Shown piece after piece: positions 42,495-52,551 of a stretch of 64,000 bases of DNA. This stretch comes from Candidatus Cloacimonadota bacterium. GTDB lineage: Bacteria; Muiribacteriota; UBA6191. Positions within the stretch are counted from its first letter, which is position 1. Every line of letters starts with the position of its first letter. Under the pieces are notes generated by a model. The model saw only the letters and a program-made list of their open reading frames with translations, searched no databases and was not told where the DNA came from. The stretch is taken from NCBI GenBank assembly GCA_002402105.1, contig NVVD01000001.1:673929-737928 (forward strand), written 5' to 3'. The position numbers and the translations under genes are program-made.

Positions 42495-44225
42495 ATGAAA
42501 ATGTCTCATTTAGTAGGAAGAAGAACAAAAGATTTTCCACGTGATGCTGAGTTAAAATCTCATCAATTTTTATTGCGTGGAGGGTATATTAAACAATTGT
42601 CTAGCGGTATCTATTCAATGCTACCCATTTGTAAAAAAATCACCCTAAAAATAGAGGCTATTATTAGAGATGAAATGCATAAAGTAGATGGACAAGAGGT
42701 TTTAATGCCTGTTGTGATGCCAAAATCTATATGGGAAGAATCAGGTAGGTATAATGCTATTGGTTCTGAGATGGTAAAGTTTGATGATCGTACTGGTTCA
42801 CCCCATGTTTTGGGTATGACTCATGAAGAAGCTGTTGTACATATGGTACGAGATGATGTTACTTCTTATAAACAATTACCATTGATGGTTTACCAAATTC
42901 AAACAAAATTTCGTGATGAGCCACGAAGCCGTGGTGGTTTAATTAGAGTAAGAGAGTTTACCATGAAAGATGCTTACTCTTTCCACCAAACAGAAGAATG
43001 TTTATCAAATTATTATGATCAAGTTCATAAATCTTATGAAAATATCTTTGATCGCTGTGGTTTAACAAATGTAATTTCAGTAGAGTCAGATACAGGTATG
43101 ATGGGTGGAAAAGTAGCTCATGAATTTATGTATGTAAATGCTTGTGGTGAAGATACTTTAATATTGGGTGAAAAATCAGGTTATAAAGCAAACAAAGAAG
43201 TAGCAAAAACTCACTTTAAGTACATCAATGAAGACTTAAAAGAAATGCAAGAAGTAGAAACTCCAGGTACAACAAGTATTGAAGAAGTATCTAATTTTTT
43301 AAACATAAAACAAACTCAAACGGGTAAGGTTATAATGTTAACCCACCCAGAAGATGGCAAGTTAATTGTATTGTTGTTACGTGGTGATAGAGTTATGAAT
43401 GAAATTGCAGTTAAAAAAGCACTAATGATTTCAAGTGTTGATTTTGCAGAAGACGATTTAATTAAAGATGCTGGTTTATATCCTGGTTTTGGTTCTTTAC
43501 TTGGTGTTGATTTATCAAAGATTCATTTATTGATTGATGAGTCTGTTGTTGATTGCCCAAATATTGTAGTTGGAGCAAATAAAAAAGATTATCATGTAAT
43601 CAATTTTAACTTCAAACGAGATTTAAATGCAGGACAAATTGGTCAATACTCTTTTGTTCAAGAGGGTGACTTGGTTGAAGGTAGTGATGAAACTGTGACT
43701 ATAACTCGTGGGGTTGAGGTTGGTAATATTTTTCAGCTTGGTACTAAATATACTAAAGATATGAAAGCTAGTTATTTAGATAATAATGGCAAGCAACAAA
43801 ACTTTATTATGGGCTGTTATGGTGTTGGTGTTGGTAGATTACTAGCTTGTTTAATCGAAGAGCATCACGATGATTATGGACCAATATGGCCAATTTCTGT
43901 AGCACCATTTGAGGTTCATTTATGTTTACTTGATGCTAAAAAAGAGAATATCGCTCAAATTGGTTTAGATTTATATAAAGAGTTTAAATCAGAAGGTATT
44001 GATATTATTGTTGATGACAGAAATGAAAAAACAGGATTTCAATTTGCAGATGCAGATTTAATTGGAGCACCTATTAGGATGGTAATTTCTCGAAAAACAA
44101 TAAAATCTAATGAGTTTGAACTCTCTTTAAGAGGTTCAAAAGATAAAGAGCTTTGTTCTATTGACTCGGCTGTTGAAATTATTTTGGCTAAAGTTTTAGA
44201 GTTAAAATCTAAGTTAAACAATTAA
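42495..44225 (+). CDS. proS: Prolyl-tRNA synthetase, bacterial type
   Basis: 576 residues, normal for the bacterial form. The ATG at 42495 is preferred because GGAG ends 6 bases before it; an in-frame TTG at 42483 overlaps that site. The protein attaches proline to tRNA-Pro. Motif 1 region: RGGYIKQLSSGIYSMLPICKK. Motif 2: FRDEPRSRGGLIRVREFTMKDAYSF. Motif 3: GCYGVGVGRLLACLIEEHHDDYG. An editing (INS) domain lies between motifs 2 and 3 at ~220-400 (GKLIVLLLRGDRVMNEIAVKKA). A C-terminal anticodon-binding domain follows (VHLCLLDAKKE to the end). It stands between divergent and convergent neighbours as a single gene, with a long hairpin after it. Confidence 0.97.
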   Translation: MKMSHLVGRRTKDFPRDAELKSHQFLLRGGYIKQLSSGIYSMLPICKKITLKIEAIIRDEMHKVDGQEVLMPVVMPKSIWEESGRYNAIGSEMVKFDDRTGSPHVLGMTHEEAVVHMVRDDVTSYKQLPLMVYQIQTKFRDEPRSRGGLIRVREFTMKDAYSFHQTEECLSNYYDQVHKSYENIFDRCGLTNVISVESDTGMMGGKVAHEFMYVNACGEDTLILGEKSGYKANKEVAKTHFKYINEDLKEMQEVETPGTTSIEEVSNFLNIKQTQTGKVIMLTHPEDGKLIVLLLRGDRVMNEIAVKKALMISSVDFAEDDLIKDAGLYPGFGSLLGVDLSKIHLLIDESVVDCPNIVVGANKKDYHVINFNFKRDLNAGQIGQYSFVQEGDLVEGSDETVTITRGVEVGNIFQLGTKYTKDMKASYLDNNGKQQNFIMGCYGVGVGRLLACLIEEHHDDYGPIWPISVAPFEVHLCLLDAKKENIAQIGLDLYKEFKSEGIDIIVDDRNEKTGFQFADADLIGAPIRMVISRKTIKSNEFELSLRGSKDKELCSIDSAVEIILAKVLELKSKLNN

Positions 44226-44230
44226 TAACT

Positions 44231-44275
44231 ATTTAATCATGACTCTATTTTTTGATGATAGAGTTATGATTAAAT
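44231..44275. terminator. Long hairpin between proS and the histidine kinase gene (shared terminator)
   Basis: Arms ATTTAATCATGACTCTAT and ATAGAGTTATGATTAAAT pair over 18 bases with one G-U or A-C position and a 9-base loop. The loop is T-rich on the plus strand. It sits between the two convergent stops (44225 and 44279), so it can serve both. The following T tract is poor, which lowers confidence that it acts alone. Confidence 0.6.
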
Positions 44276-44278
44276 AAC

Positions 44279-46537
44279 TTAATTTAATAACTGTTTTTTG
44301 TAGTCCATTAAAATTTGGCTGAGCTGTTTGTGTTTTTTTGAAGTGTTTTCAAACAATTTAAGAGCAAGCTTTATATCAAAAAGAGAATTTGAATTGATTT
44401 TTTTCATAGAATCAACTAAGTCATGGGCATTAAAAATAAGTGATACCCCCTTAATTGAGTGTATTTCAAATAAAACCTTTTCTTTGTCCTGTTGAATAAT
44501 AGCAAGTTCAAGAGATTTCATTCTATTTTTAGTAGACTCTAAAAAGCTATTAATCATTTCAATTGTATATTCATCATCTTCATCAAATAGACTTTTTAGT
44601 TTTTTTAGGCTATGAATATTTTTAGATTTTTGTTTGACTTCATTTATTTGAGATTTATTATTTTTAAAAATAGAGTGAATAGTTTCTTGCACAGTATTAA
44701 AGTTAATTGGCTTTTCAATATAAGCATTCATTCCATAAGAAAGAGATTTTCTTTTGTTTTCTATAGATGAATAAGCAGTCATAGCAATGATAGGGGTTAT
44801 ATTATTGAGCTTTCTAATGATTTTAGTCGATTGATAGCCATTTAAATCAGGCATAGAAATATCCATAAATATTAAATCAAAGTTTTGCTCGCTTATTAAG
44901 GATATGGCTTCATAGCCTCCAGATGCAATAGTGGTGAAATGGCCTAGTTTTTGAAAAAGTTTTAGAGCTAACTTTTGATTAATATGATTGTCATCAACTA
45001 CTAGTATTTTTAACTTTTTATCTTCAATTTGTTTTTCTTGGAGTTTAGCTTTTGTGGTGACTGTTAAATGATTAACTTTTTGAAGACTTTGAAAAAGTTT
45101 ATGTTTAGAAATTGGTTTTGATATCTTTTGTAAATTGCTAGATTCAAATAAAATTCTTTTATTTAAATTTTCAAATAAAATTATAGGATATTTAGTAGGT
45201 ATTTTTTTGATGAAGTCTAAATCATTTATAGAATCTAAAATTAGATAGTCGATTTGTTTGTATTGACTCATTTGAAGCAAGAATAATTTTTGATTGTCGC
45301 TTATATGGACAAGATAATTATATGGTTTTAGCTTTTCATGTATATTTTTAGAAAAAGTCTTAGATTTTGAATAAAGTAAAACAGTCTTTTCATTATCTTG
45401 TTTTTGATATGTTGGAGCATCTTTTTTATTGATTTGAAAGTCTAAAAAAAAGGAGAATTTAGAACCTTTATTTATGCTGCTTTCAATCCATACTTTGCCA
45501 TTCATAAGTTCAACAATCTGTTTTGAAATTGTAGTACCAAGTCCTGTTCCTCCATATTTTCTAGTTGTTGATGACTCTGCTTGAACATAACTTTCAAAGA
45601 TAGAACTAAGCTTATCTTTAGCAATTCCAATCCCTGTATCAATGATTTCAAATAATATATTAGCAGAGTGCTCTGACATATTTTGTAAACTAATTTTTAT
45701 GGTAATGTTTCCTTGATGGGTAAACTTTATGGCATTGCCAATTAAATTAGTTAAAACCTGATTTAATCTGGTGATATCTCCTATTAGTGTTTCAGGAATA
45801 TTTTCATCTATATCAAGAAGTACTTCTAAGTGTTTTTTATAAGCTTCTATAGAGAGGCTTTGGATATTTAATAAAATGGATTCAGGGAAAGAAAAGGGAG
45901 ACTTTTCTAAGATGAGCTGTTTGGCTTCAATTTTAGAGAGGTCTAAAATTCCAGAAATTAAATTCATTAAAGTTGAGCCAGAGTATTTGATTAGCTTTAG
46001 GTTTTCTAAATTTTCTTTACTGAGTGTATTAGACTCTAGGCTTAGTTGAGTTAAACCTATGATTCCGTTTAATGGAGTACGAAGTTCGTGACTGATATTG
46101 GCTAAAAAATCAGTTTTATATTGGTTAGATAGGTCTGCTTGTTTTCTTAGAGATTCAATTTCTAAAATGTTATTTCTATGGTTTGTAAAGTCTTGGATAC
46201 AAAAAATAAAAAAATTTATGTTTTCTTTTTTATACAAAGAAACAGTTGTATAAACAATTTTTAGTTGTTCATCATTATGCTTGAGAGGAATTAAATGAGG
46301 ATTTAATTGCGAAGAAAATAGAACGGTTGGAGCACCATTTAATAAGTTATTAATTCTTTTTGTATATTTGTCTTGTTTTAAGTGAGGGTAGAGTTGAAAG
46401 AGGTTTGTTTGTAAAACTTCTTCTTTTTTAAGATTAGACCAAAATTCTATTCGTTGGTTCCAGTAAATGATAGTGTATTTTTCATCAACGATAAATATAC
46501 CCTCTGGAATAACATCATATAAATCAAAGTTATTCAT
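44279..46537 (-). CDS. Hybrid sensor histidine kinase: PAS, HisKA, HATPase, receivers and HPt
   Basis: 752 residues from the ATG at 46537 (a TTG at 46546 is less likely). No membrane segment, so it is cytoplasmic. An N-terminal PAS-like domain (~1-120) is followed by HisKA with the phosphorylated His at about 150 (FLANISHELRTPLNGIIG). A HATPase domain (~230-370) has LTNLIGNAIKFTH, IDTGIGI and GGTGLGTTI boxes. A receiver-like segment (~375-490) follows that keeps a hydrophobic core but lacks the usual acidic cluster. A true receiver (~505-625) has VVDDNHIN and LIFMDISMPDLNG. The HPt domain at the end has its His in EIHSIKGV. The start overlaps the CheC-like gene by 8 bases, so all three genes are coupled. 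The signal is unknown. Confidence 0.9.
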   Translation of the reverse strand: MNNFDLYDVIPEGIFIVDEKYTIIYWNQRIEFWSNLKKEEVLQTNLFQLYPHLKQDKYTKRINNLLNGAPTVLFSSQLNPHLIPLKHNDEQLKIVYTTVSLYKKENINFFIFCIQDFTNHRNNILEIESLRKQADLSNQYKTDFLANISHELRTPLNGIIGLTQLSLESNTLSKENLENLKLIKYSGSTLMNLISGILDLSKIEAKQLILEKSPFSFPESILLNIQSLSIEAYKKHLEVLLDIDENIPETLIGDITRLNQVLTNLIGNAIKFTHQGNITIKISLQNMSEHSANILFEIIDTGIGIAKDKLSSIFESYVQAESSTTRKYGGTGLGTTISKQIVELMNGKVWIESSINKGSKFSFFLDFQINKKDAPTYQKQDNEKTVLLYSKSKTFSKNIHEKLKPYNYLVHISDNQKLFLLQMSQYKQIDYLILDSINDLDFIKKIPTKYPIILFENLNKRILFESSNLQKISKPISKHKLFQSLQKVNHLTVTTKAKLQEKQIEDKKLKILVVDDNHINQKLALKLFQKLGHFTTIASGGYEAISLISEQNFDLIFMDISMPDLNGYQSTKIIRKLNNITPIIAMTAYSSIENKRKSLSYGMNAYIEKPINFNTVQETIHSIFKNNKSQINEVKQKSKNIHSLKKLKSLFDEDDEYTIEMINSFLESTKNRMKSLELAIIQQDKEKVLFEIHSIKGVSLIFNAHDLVDSMKKINSNSLFDIKLALKLFENTSKKHKQLSQILMDYKKQLLN

Positions 46538-47135
46538 TATTCTCAAAAGAGCTAAAAATTAAATTTAATAAAGATTGAATAGATTGACTAGGAAAGCTTA
46601 ATAAAATAACTCCTTCAACCTCTAGAGATTGAATTTGAAATTTAGTAGTTGCGACTAAAAGTAGGTCATCATCATCATTTAAATAAAAGTGTTTAGAGAG
46701 TTCTTTGATGTTTCCAGATGTATATATGGGTAATGAAAAATGAAGACTAGTATGTAATATATTACTAATATGCCCTATTAGGGAATTAATTATAATATTA
46801 CCAATTTCTGAAAGAGTTTCATTAATACTTGTATCTAATAAAGGATTATCAATAGGCATTTCAAGAACTTTTGCTACTAATTTTTTTGCTGTTTCATGGT
46901 CAAAAACTAAAGATGCAACTCCTTCAAAACTACCTGTAAAACTTTGGACTACAATTGAGTAGCGATTAGCACTAAGATGTTTGGGTAAATTACTTTTTTG
47001 TATAAATTCTATCTTAGGAATAGATAGTTTAATATATGATTGAACAAGGTCATTTAAAGAGTTTATGGCTGTTCCGACTCCAATATTTATGACTTCATTC
47101 AGAGCATCTAATTGCTCTTCATTTAAAGAGATCAT
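46530..47135 (-). CDS. cheC: CheC-family phosphatase
   Basis: 201 residues, the usual CheC length. Two phosphatase helices are present, both with the E-x-x-N motif: LNEVINIGVGTA (Glu14, Asn17) and LSEIGNIIINSL (Glu110, Asn113). CheC with both sites should dephosphorylate a CheY-type response regulator. The most likely target is the response regulator encoded just upstream, whose stop overlaps this start by 4 bases (ATGA). The kinase gene overlaps its end. A CheC without methyl-accepting or other che genes nearby suggests a non-chemotaxis signalling use. Confidence 0.85.
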   Translation of the reverse strand: MISLNEEQLDALNEVINIGVGTAINSLNDLVQSYIKLSIPKIEFIQKSNLPKHLSANRYSIVVQSFTGSFEGVASLVFDHETAKKLVAKVLEMPIDNPLLDTSINETLSEIGNIIINSLIGHISNILHTSLHFSLPIYTSGNIKELSKHFYLNDDDDLLLVATTKFQIQSLEVEGVILLSFPSQSIQSLLNLIFSSFENNE

Positions 47136-47506
47136 TTTTTTATGCCTTGTAACATAGATTCAACAGCTTGAAGTAAATCATCTTTTTTTGCTGGTTTTTT
47201 AAGAACATCTTTAGCACCTAATTTAATACATTCTGTATGAGTTTGCTCTTGGATATCTGCTGTGATGATAGTACAAGGAATTTTAGGATAGAGCTCAGAG
47301 ATCTTTTTTAAAAATTCAAAGCCATCCATTTCTGGCATTAAAAGATCACAAAAAATACAATCAGGGTTGTTTTCTTTTACGCTTTGAAGCCCAAGAACAC
47401 CATTAGAAGATTGGATTATGTTATATCGTTCAGATAAGATTGTAGAAGCTTTTTTTCTGCTTAATGTGGAGTCATCAACTACGAGGATTGTTATTTTTTT
47501 GCTCAT
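47132..47506 (-). CDS. Stand-alone CheY-like response regulator
   Basis: 124 residues, a single receiver domain with no output domain. Key residues are present: Asp11/Asp12 (VVDDS), the phospho-acceptor Asp54 (FCDLLMPEMDG), Thr82 (IITAD) and Lys104 (VLKKP). It is the first gene of a three-gene operon with a CheC-type phosphatase and a hybrid kinase. Such an arrangement gives both a phosphate donor and a phosphatase for this regulator. Its target is unknown. The upstream gap is ~230 bases, divergent from icmF. Confidence 0.92.
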   Translation of the reverse strand: MSKKITILVVDDSTLSRKKASTILSERYNIIQSSNGVLGLQSVKENNPDCIFCDLLMPEMDGFEFLKKISELYPKIPCTIITADIQEQTHTECIKLGAKDVLKKPAKKDDLLQAVESMLQGIKK

Positions 47507-47735
47507 TTTTATTTTCCTGAGTTTAGGGCTATTTATTTGTAAGCGTTTGATTCTTTTTTATTATAGATTATAAGTAGATAAATAAGCAAGTAAGCTGAAA
47601 ATATTTTAAATTAAAGTTTAAGATTTGTTGGGGCTAATTGTATGACTAAAAGTGTGATTTACTATACTAAACTCTATGAATGATGTAAGTTTTATAAGCA
47701 CTTGAATAATTTTAATTATCCCATGAAGGAAGTCT

Positions 47736-50700
47736 ATGAGAACAGTAGGAATTGATGATTTATATCATCCAAGCGAATACGTAAGAATTGTTACAGCAGC
47801 TAGTTTATTTGATGGACATGATGCAGCAATTAATATTATGAGACGACTTTTACAAAAAGGTGGAGCAGAAATTATTCATCTTGGGCACAATATTACAGCT
47901 CAAAAAGTTGCCGATGCTGCTATTCAAGAAGATGCTCACGCTATTTGTTTATCCTCATATCAGGGTGGACACATGGAGTATTTTAAATATATCCGAACAA
48001 TCCTAGATGAAAACAATGCAAAACATATTAAAATTTTTGGTGGTGGTGGAGGAGTTATTTTACCAAACGAAGTAAAAGAGCTTCATGAAAATGGTATAGA
48101 AAAAATCTACACTCCAGAAGATGGGCAAATACTAGGTTTAGAAGGAATCATCTCAGATGTTTTAAAAAGATCAGATTATAAATTACCTAAAAGAGACAAT
48201 GATGACTTATCTTTTAAGCACGCTTATAAAATTGCAAGTAAAATTACTGAAATTGAGGTAGCAGAAGGTGATGATAAAAAAAGTTTGAGAGATTCTTTAA
48301 GGGTCACTCAAAAAGAAAATATACCAGTTCTTGGAATTACAGGAACAGGAGGAGCAGGAAAAAGCTCTTTGACTGATGAGTTATTGATTCGTTTTTTGAA
48401 CTCATTACCTGAAATTAAAATAGCCATTATTTGTGTTGATCCAACCAGAAAAAAAACAGGTGGAGCTTTACTTGGCGATCGAATCAGAATGAACAGCCTA
48501 AACCCAAATAACATTTTTATGAGGTCTATGGCTAGTAGAGACTCTAAAAATGCTTTATCAGATAGCATAGAAGACGCTTTACTTGTTTTAAAAAATACTG
48601 ACTTTGATTTAATTATAATTGAGACAAGTGGTATTGGACAAGGTGATACTTCTGTTTTAGAGTTTTGTGACTGCTCTTTGTATGTAATGACCCCTGAGTT
48701 TGGAGCTCAAACCCAACTAGAAAAAATAGGAATGTTAGACGAAGCCGATTTAATTGCAATCAATAAATTAGAAAAACTAGGTGGAGAAGACGCACTTAGA
48801 GATGTAAAAAAGCAATTTATAAGAAACCATGATTTACCATTAAGGTCTGATGGTTTACCAATTTTTGGTACAACTGCCTCACAATTTAATAATGAGGGTG
48901 TAAGTAAATTATTTGAAGCAATCTATTTGTTTTTACTTAAAAAGTCATTTTTAAAAGATGTAAAAAAAGTTGAGGTTGAAGCTTTATTATCAAAATATTC
49001 GACGACTATTATTCCTGCTCATAGAAATGGGTATTTAGGTGAGATTGCAGCTTGTATTAGAAATTATCATACAAAAACAAAAAAAGATGCAAAATCTTTA
49101 AGGTATTTATATCAGCTAGATGGGGTAATTTCTCAAAACCCATTAGATGTATTAAAAGATGAGTACGCATCTAAAAAATCAGACTTAGATGCGTCTTGTT
49201 TAGGGGTTTTAAAAACTTATGATACTTACCAAGAAAACTATCGTAAAGACAAATTGTCTTACAAGGTAAGAAATAAAGAATTATTTGTAGATTTATATAC
49301 TTTAAGTTTGGCAGGTACAAAAATTCCTAAAGTAGCTTTACCTCGTTTCTCTGATTGGGGAGATCAATATACTTTTATGAATAAAGAAAATCTTCCTGGT
49401 GCTTTTCCATTTACTGCTGGGGTTTTTCCTTTTAAGCGTAAAGACGAAGACCCAAAACGTCAGTTTGCTGGTGAAGGTGGACCAAAGCGAACTAATAAAA
49501 GATTTCATTATTTATGTGATGGTGAGTCGTCAAAACGTATTTCTACTGCTTTTGATTCAGTAACTTTATACGGTGAAGACCCACAAACAAGGCCAGATAT
49601 TTACGGTAAAATTGGTGAATCTGGTGTAAGTGTTTGTAGTATGCAAGATATGGCAGACTTGTTTGCTGGTTTTGAGCTTATCGAGCCAAGTACATCGGTT
49701 TCTATGACAATCAATGGACCTGCTCCTATTATTTTAGCTATGTTTTTAAATACGGCAATTTCTCAACAAATGAAAAAAAGAGGAATCTCTTATGATGATA
49801 AAGAGTATTTAACATTAAAAAATGAGGTTTTAAGGCAAGTTAGAGGTACGGTTCAAGCAGATATTTTAAAAGAAGATCAGGCTCAAAATACTTGTATCTT
49901 TTCAATTAACTTTGCATTAAAAATGATGGGTGATGTTCAGGAGTATTTTACAAAAAAATTGATAAAAAACTTTTATTCAGTAAGTATCTCTGGCTATCAC
50001 ATTGCAGAAGCTGGTGCAAATCCAATTTCTCAAGTTGCTTTTACTATGTCAAATGGCTTTACATTGGTAGAGGCTTATTTATCTCGTGATTTAGATATTG
50101 ATGAATTTGCTCCAAATTTAAGTTTTTTCTTTTCAAACGGAATGGACCCAGAATATAGTGTTATTGGCAGGGTTGCTAGGCGTATATGGGCGGTTGCAAT
50201 GAGAGATAAGTATGGTGCAAATTCACGTTCTCAAAAATTAAAATATCATATTCAAACCTCTGGTAGGTCTTTACATGCTCAAGAAATTCAATTTAATGAT
50301 ATTCGTACAACACTACAAGCATTGATGGCAATTTATGATAATTGTAACTCTTTGCATACAAATGCCTATGACGAAGCAATTACAACTCCAACTGAAGAGT
50401 CTGTAAGACGTGCTATGGCAATTCAGTTAATTATAACAAAAGAAATGGGTTTAGCTCAAAATGAAAACTCATTACAAGGCTCATTTATTATAGATGAGCT
50501 AACTGATTTAGTTGAAGAAGCCATCTTATCTGAATTTGAAAGAATCTCTCGACGTGGTGGGGTGCTTGGTGCTATGGAAACTCAATACCAAAGGTCAAAG
50601 ATTCAAGAAGAATCAATGCTTTATGAATCAAGAAAGTCATCTGGTGAGTTACCTATTATTGGTGTAAATACTTATCTACCAAAAGAGCCAGAAGCTTTAG

Positions 50701-50939
50701 TGGATATGGCTGTTATTAGAGCAAGTTACGATGAAAAAGATGATCAAATTAACCGTCTTAAAGAGTTTCATGCCCTACACAAAGATAATTCAAAAGATGC
50801 TTTAAAAAAGTTGAAAGAAGTTTCTTTAAATGGAGAAAACATTTTTGAAGAGCTAATGGAGACAGTTAAGGTTTGTTCGTTGGGTGAGATTACTCAAACT
50901 CTTTATCAGGTGGGTGGAGAGTATAGACGGTCGATGTAA
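47736..50939 (+). CDS. icmF: Fused isobutyryl-CoA mutase (IcmF)
   Basis: 1,067 residues, the expected size for IcmF. The N-terminal B12-binding domain (~15-145) has the D-x-H motif (DGHD, His28) and the glycine-rich GGGGGVILP. The G-protein chaperone domain (~160-410) has a P-loop [12 protein letters not shown] (200-211) and other GTPase motifs, including ETSGIGQGD and INKLE. The substrate and mutase domain (~540-1067) begins near [20 protein letters not shown] and includes [20 protein letters not shown]. It interconverts isobutyryl-CoA and n-butyryl-CoA (or similar) with adenosyl-cobalamin, and its own GTPase loads the cofactor. Such activity can supply branched or butyryl starters for fatty-acid-like pathways. 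The next gene begins one base after its stop. Confidence 0.95.
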   Translation: MRTVGIDDLYHPSEYVRIVTAASLFDGHDAAINIMRRLLQKGGAEIIHLGHNITAQKVADAAIQEDAHAICLSSYQGGHMEYFKYIRTILDENNAKHIKIFGGGGGVILPNEVKELHENGIEKIYTPEDGQILGLEGIISDVLKRSDYKLPKRDNDDLSFKHAYKIASKITEIEVAEGDDKKSLRDSLRVTQKENIPVLGITGTGGAGKSSLTDELLIRFLNSLPEIKIAIICVDPTRKKTGGALLGDRIRMNSLNPNNIFMRSMASRDSKNALSDSIEDALLVLKNTDFDLIIIETSGIGQGDTSVLEFCDCSLYVMTPEFGAQTQLEKIGMLDEADLIAINKLEKLGGEDALRDVKKQFIRNHDLPLRSDGLPIFGTTASQFNNEGVSKLFEAIYLFLLKKSFLKDVKKVEVEALLSKYSTTIIPAHRNGYLGEIAACIRNYHTKTKKDAKSLRYLYQLDGVISQNPLDVLKDEYASKKSDLDASCLGVLKTYDTYQENYRKDKLSYKVRNKELFVDLYTLSLAGTKIPKVALPRFSDWGDQYTFMNKENLPGAFPFTAGVFPFKRKDEDPKRQFAGEGGPKRTNKRFHYLCDGESSKRISTAFDSVTLYGEDPQTRPDIYGKIGESGVSVCSMQDMADLFAGFELIEPSTSVSMTINGPAPIILAMFLNTAISQQMKKRGISYDDKEYLTLKNEVLRQVRGTVQADILKEDQAQNTCIFSINFALKMMGDVQEYFTKKLIKNFYSVSISGYHIAEAGANPISQVAFTMSNGFTLVEAYLSRDLDIDEFAPNLSFFFSNGMDPEYSVIGRVARRIWAVAMRDKYGANSRSQKLKYHIQTSGRSLHAQEIQFNDIRTTLQALMAIYDNCNSLHTNAYDEAITTPTEESVRRAMAIQLIITKEMGLAQNENSLQGSFIIDELTDLVEEAILSEFERISRRGGVLGAMETQYQRSKIQEESMLYESRKSSGELPIIGVNTYLPKEPEALVDMAVIRASYDEKDDQINRLKEFHALHKDNSKDALKKLKEVSLNGENIFEELMETVKVCSLGEITQTLYQVGGEYRRSM

Positions 50940-50940
50940 A

Positions 50941-51465
50941 ATGATGCACAAGCTCGGAGATAAAATTTTAGTTTTGGGTTGTAGTGGAAGTGGTAAGTCT
51001 ACTTTGACTAGGGCTTTGGCTAAAAAACTTAATTTACCTGTTATTCATATGGATATTCATTTTTGGAATGAAAATTGGGTGGAGACTCCAAAAGTTGAGT
51101 GGCGAGAAAAAGTTAAAAAATTGTCAGAAAAAAATCAATGGATTATGGATGGCACTTTTTCTAGTTCTTTAGATTTGCGTTTTCCGTTTGCTGATACAAT
51201 AATTATTTTAAACTTTTCAAGAGTTATTTGTTTGTATCGAGCAATCAGGAGGGTTTTTAAATATAGTAAAAAATATCGTAGATCTGATATGGCAATTGGC
51301 TGTGATGAAAAAGTTGACTTTGATTTTTATAAATATATTTGGAAATATAATCAAAAAACAATGCCTCGTATAATGGATGCTCTTGATGAGTATGATTGTA
51401 GGCATAAAGTAATTTATCTTAACAATAATCATGAGTTAAAGTCTTTTTTGAAAAACTTAATTTGA
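50941..51465 (+). CDS. P-loop nucleotide kinase-like protein (FlaR / topology-modulation family)
   Basis: 174 residues from ATG 50941, one base past the icmF stop; GGTGGAG near the end of icmF acts as ribosome site, so translation is likely coupled. Walker A is GCSGSGKSTLT (near residues 13-23). A later D-x-H-F-W motif and the WIMDGTF stretch are typical of the adenylate-kinase-like 'DNA topology modulation protein' family. The physiological substrate of that family is not known. An earlier in-frame start would lie within icmF and lacks support. Confidence 0.8.
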   Translation: MMHKLGDKILVLGCSGSGKSTLTRALAKKLNLPVIHMDIHFWNENWVETPKVEWREKVKKLSEKNQWIMDGTFSSSLDLRFPFADTIIILNFSRVICLYRAIRRVFKYSKKYRRSDMAIGCDEKVDFDFYKYIWKYNQKTMPRIMDALDEYDCRHKVIYLNNNHELKSFLKNLI

Positions 51466-51477
51466 GGTAATATAGGT

Positions 51478-51963
51478 ATGAATACAAAAAAAAGAAAAAT
51501 AAAGCTAAAAATTAAAAAACAAAAAATTGAAATCAAAGAAAATGGGGTTACCACGCTTTTTTTTGATCGTTTAAAAAAGAGTATCAACAGGGTTGATATG
51601 GGAGTCCCCGGCTCTACAAATGCAATTACACATTTATGTGATTATAAAGATGTAAGTGCTTTAGGTTTTGGGGTAGCTAAAGTTGTTTATAAATATGGAG
51701 AGACATATACTTGGGACTCATTAGCAATAAAGTGTAAAAATGGAGATAAGTTTCCTTTGGTATTTTGTTGTAAAGCAGAGGTAACAGCTTTTGGTAGAGT
51801 TTTATTGAAAGAGCTAGATTTAGAAAAGTTAAAAGATGTGGGTAGCTTTAAATATAAATTAAAGATTTCTTTAGAGTCTGCAGAAAGAGTTGTAGTTGGA
51901 GTTTTTGTAGCAATCTGTTTAATTATTTTAATTCCATTTCTTTTGATAATACTTACTAGATAA
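51478..51963 (+). CDS. Small protein with C-terminal membrane anchor, unknown (copy 1)
   Basis: 161 residues, not recognised. A soluble part rich in beta strands (residues 1-~135, including KIEIKENGVTTLFFDRLK) is followed by one C-terminal hydrophobic stretch (~137-160) that can anchor it in the membrane, with the bulk cytoplasmic. A bacterial PH-like (YcxB or EbsA type) fold is possible from the strand pattern but not shown. It starts 12 bases after the kinase-like gene. A paralogue follows at 51980. Confidence 0.6.
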   Translation: MNTKKRKIKLKIKKQKIEIKENGVTTLFFDRLKKSINRVDMGVPGSTNAITHLCDYKDVSALGFGVAKVVYKYGETYTWDSLAIKCKNGDKFPLVFCCKAEVTAFGRVLLKELDLEKLKDVGSFKYKLKISLESAERVVVGVFVAICLIILIPFLLIILTR

Positions 51964-51979
51964 TTTAGGATTATGGTCA

Positions 51980-52504
51980 GTGAAGTTACAAAAAATAAAG
52001 CTAAAAATCACAAATGAAAAAATTGAAATCAAAGAGAATGGGGTGCCGTGTGCTTTTTTTGATAGAAAGAAAAGAGCTATTTATAGAGTAGATGTTGCAA
52101 TGATGGGAGCAGAAAACGTACATGTATTTTTAGGTACTTATGATGAAGTTGTTAATGTAGGTTTTGGTATTGCAAAAATAAGATTGAAATATGGCGAAAA
52201 CTATTGTCAGGATTGTTTAGCAATAGAGTTTGTTAATGGCGATAAAATGATATTGGTAGCTTGTAATGAGTCCATTGCAAAAGATAGAGCAATAGTTTTG
52301 TTAGAAGAGCTTGAAATAGAGTCTGATGAAGATATAGGAGCCTTTACATTTGAGCTTAAGATAAGCCCAGACTCTATAAGAAGAGTGATAATAGCCGTAT
52401 CATGTATTGTTGTTGGTATTGCTTCTATACCTTTTATTTGGTGGGCTTTTCATACTCCCTTTACTTTGTTTGATAAATATAAAACAATTTTTCAAGGTTT
52501 ATAA
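51980..52504 (+). CDS. Small protein with C-terminal membrane anchor, unknown (copy 2)
   Basis: 174 residues from a GTG start with AGGA upstream. It is a paralogue of the preceding gene: QKIKLKITNEKIEIKENGVP matches RKIKLKIKKQKIEIKENGVT, and FFDR-x-K-x-x-I-x-R-V-D is shared. The hydrophobic C-terminus lies at ~137-160 and extends ~14 residues further than copy 1. The DNA of the N-terminal stretch is also very similar (around 51518 and 52018), so the duplication is fairly recent. Confidence 0.6.
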   Translation: MKLQKIKLKITNEKIEIKENGVPCAFFDRKKRAIYRVDVAMMGAENVHVFLGTYDEVVNVGFGIAKIRLKYGENYCQDCLAIEFVNGDKMILVACNESIAKDRAIVLLEELEIESDEDIGAFTFELKISPDSIRRVIIAVSCIVVGIASIPFIWWAFHTPFTLFDKYKTIFQGL

Positions 52505-52506
52505 AG

Positions 52507-52532
52507 TAAAAAAGCCCCAAAATTTGAGGCTA
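52507..52532 (-). terminator. Terminator of the small membrane protein gene (minus strand)
   Basis: On the minus strand AGCCTC and GGGGCT pair over six bases (one G-U) around a 7-base loop, followed by six T residues. It lies ~20 bases past the stop at 52552. Confidence 0.6.
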
Positions 52533-52551
52533 AATAGATAAAAGCTTTTAA

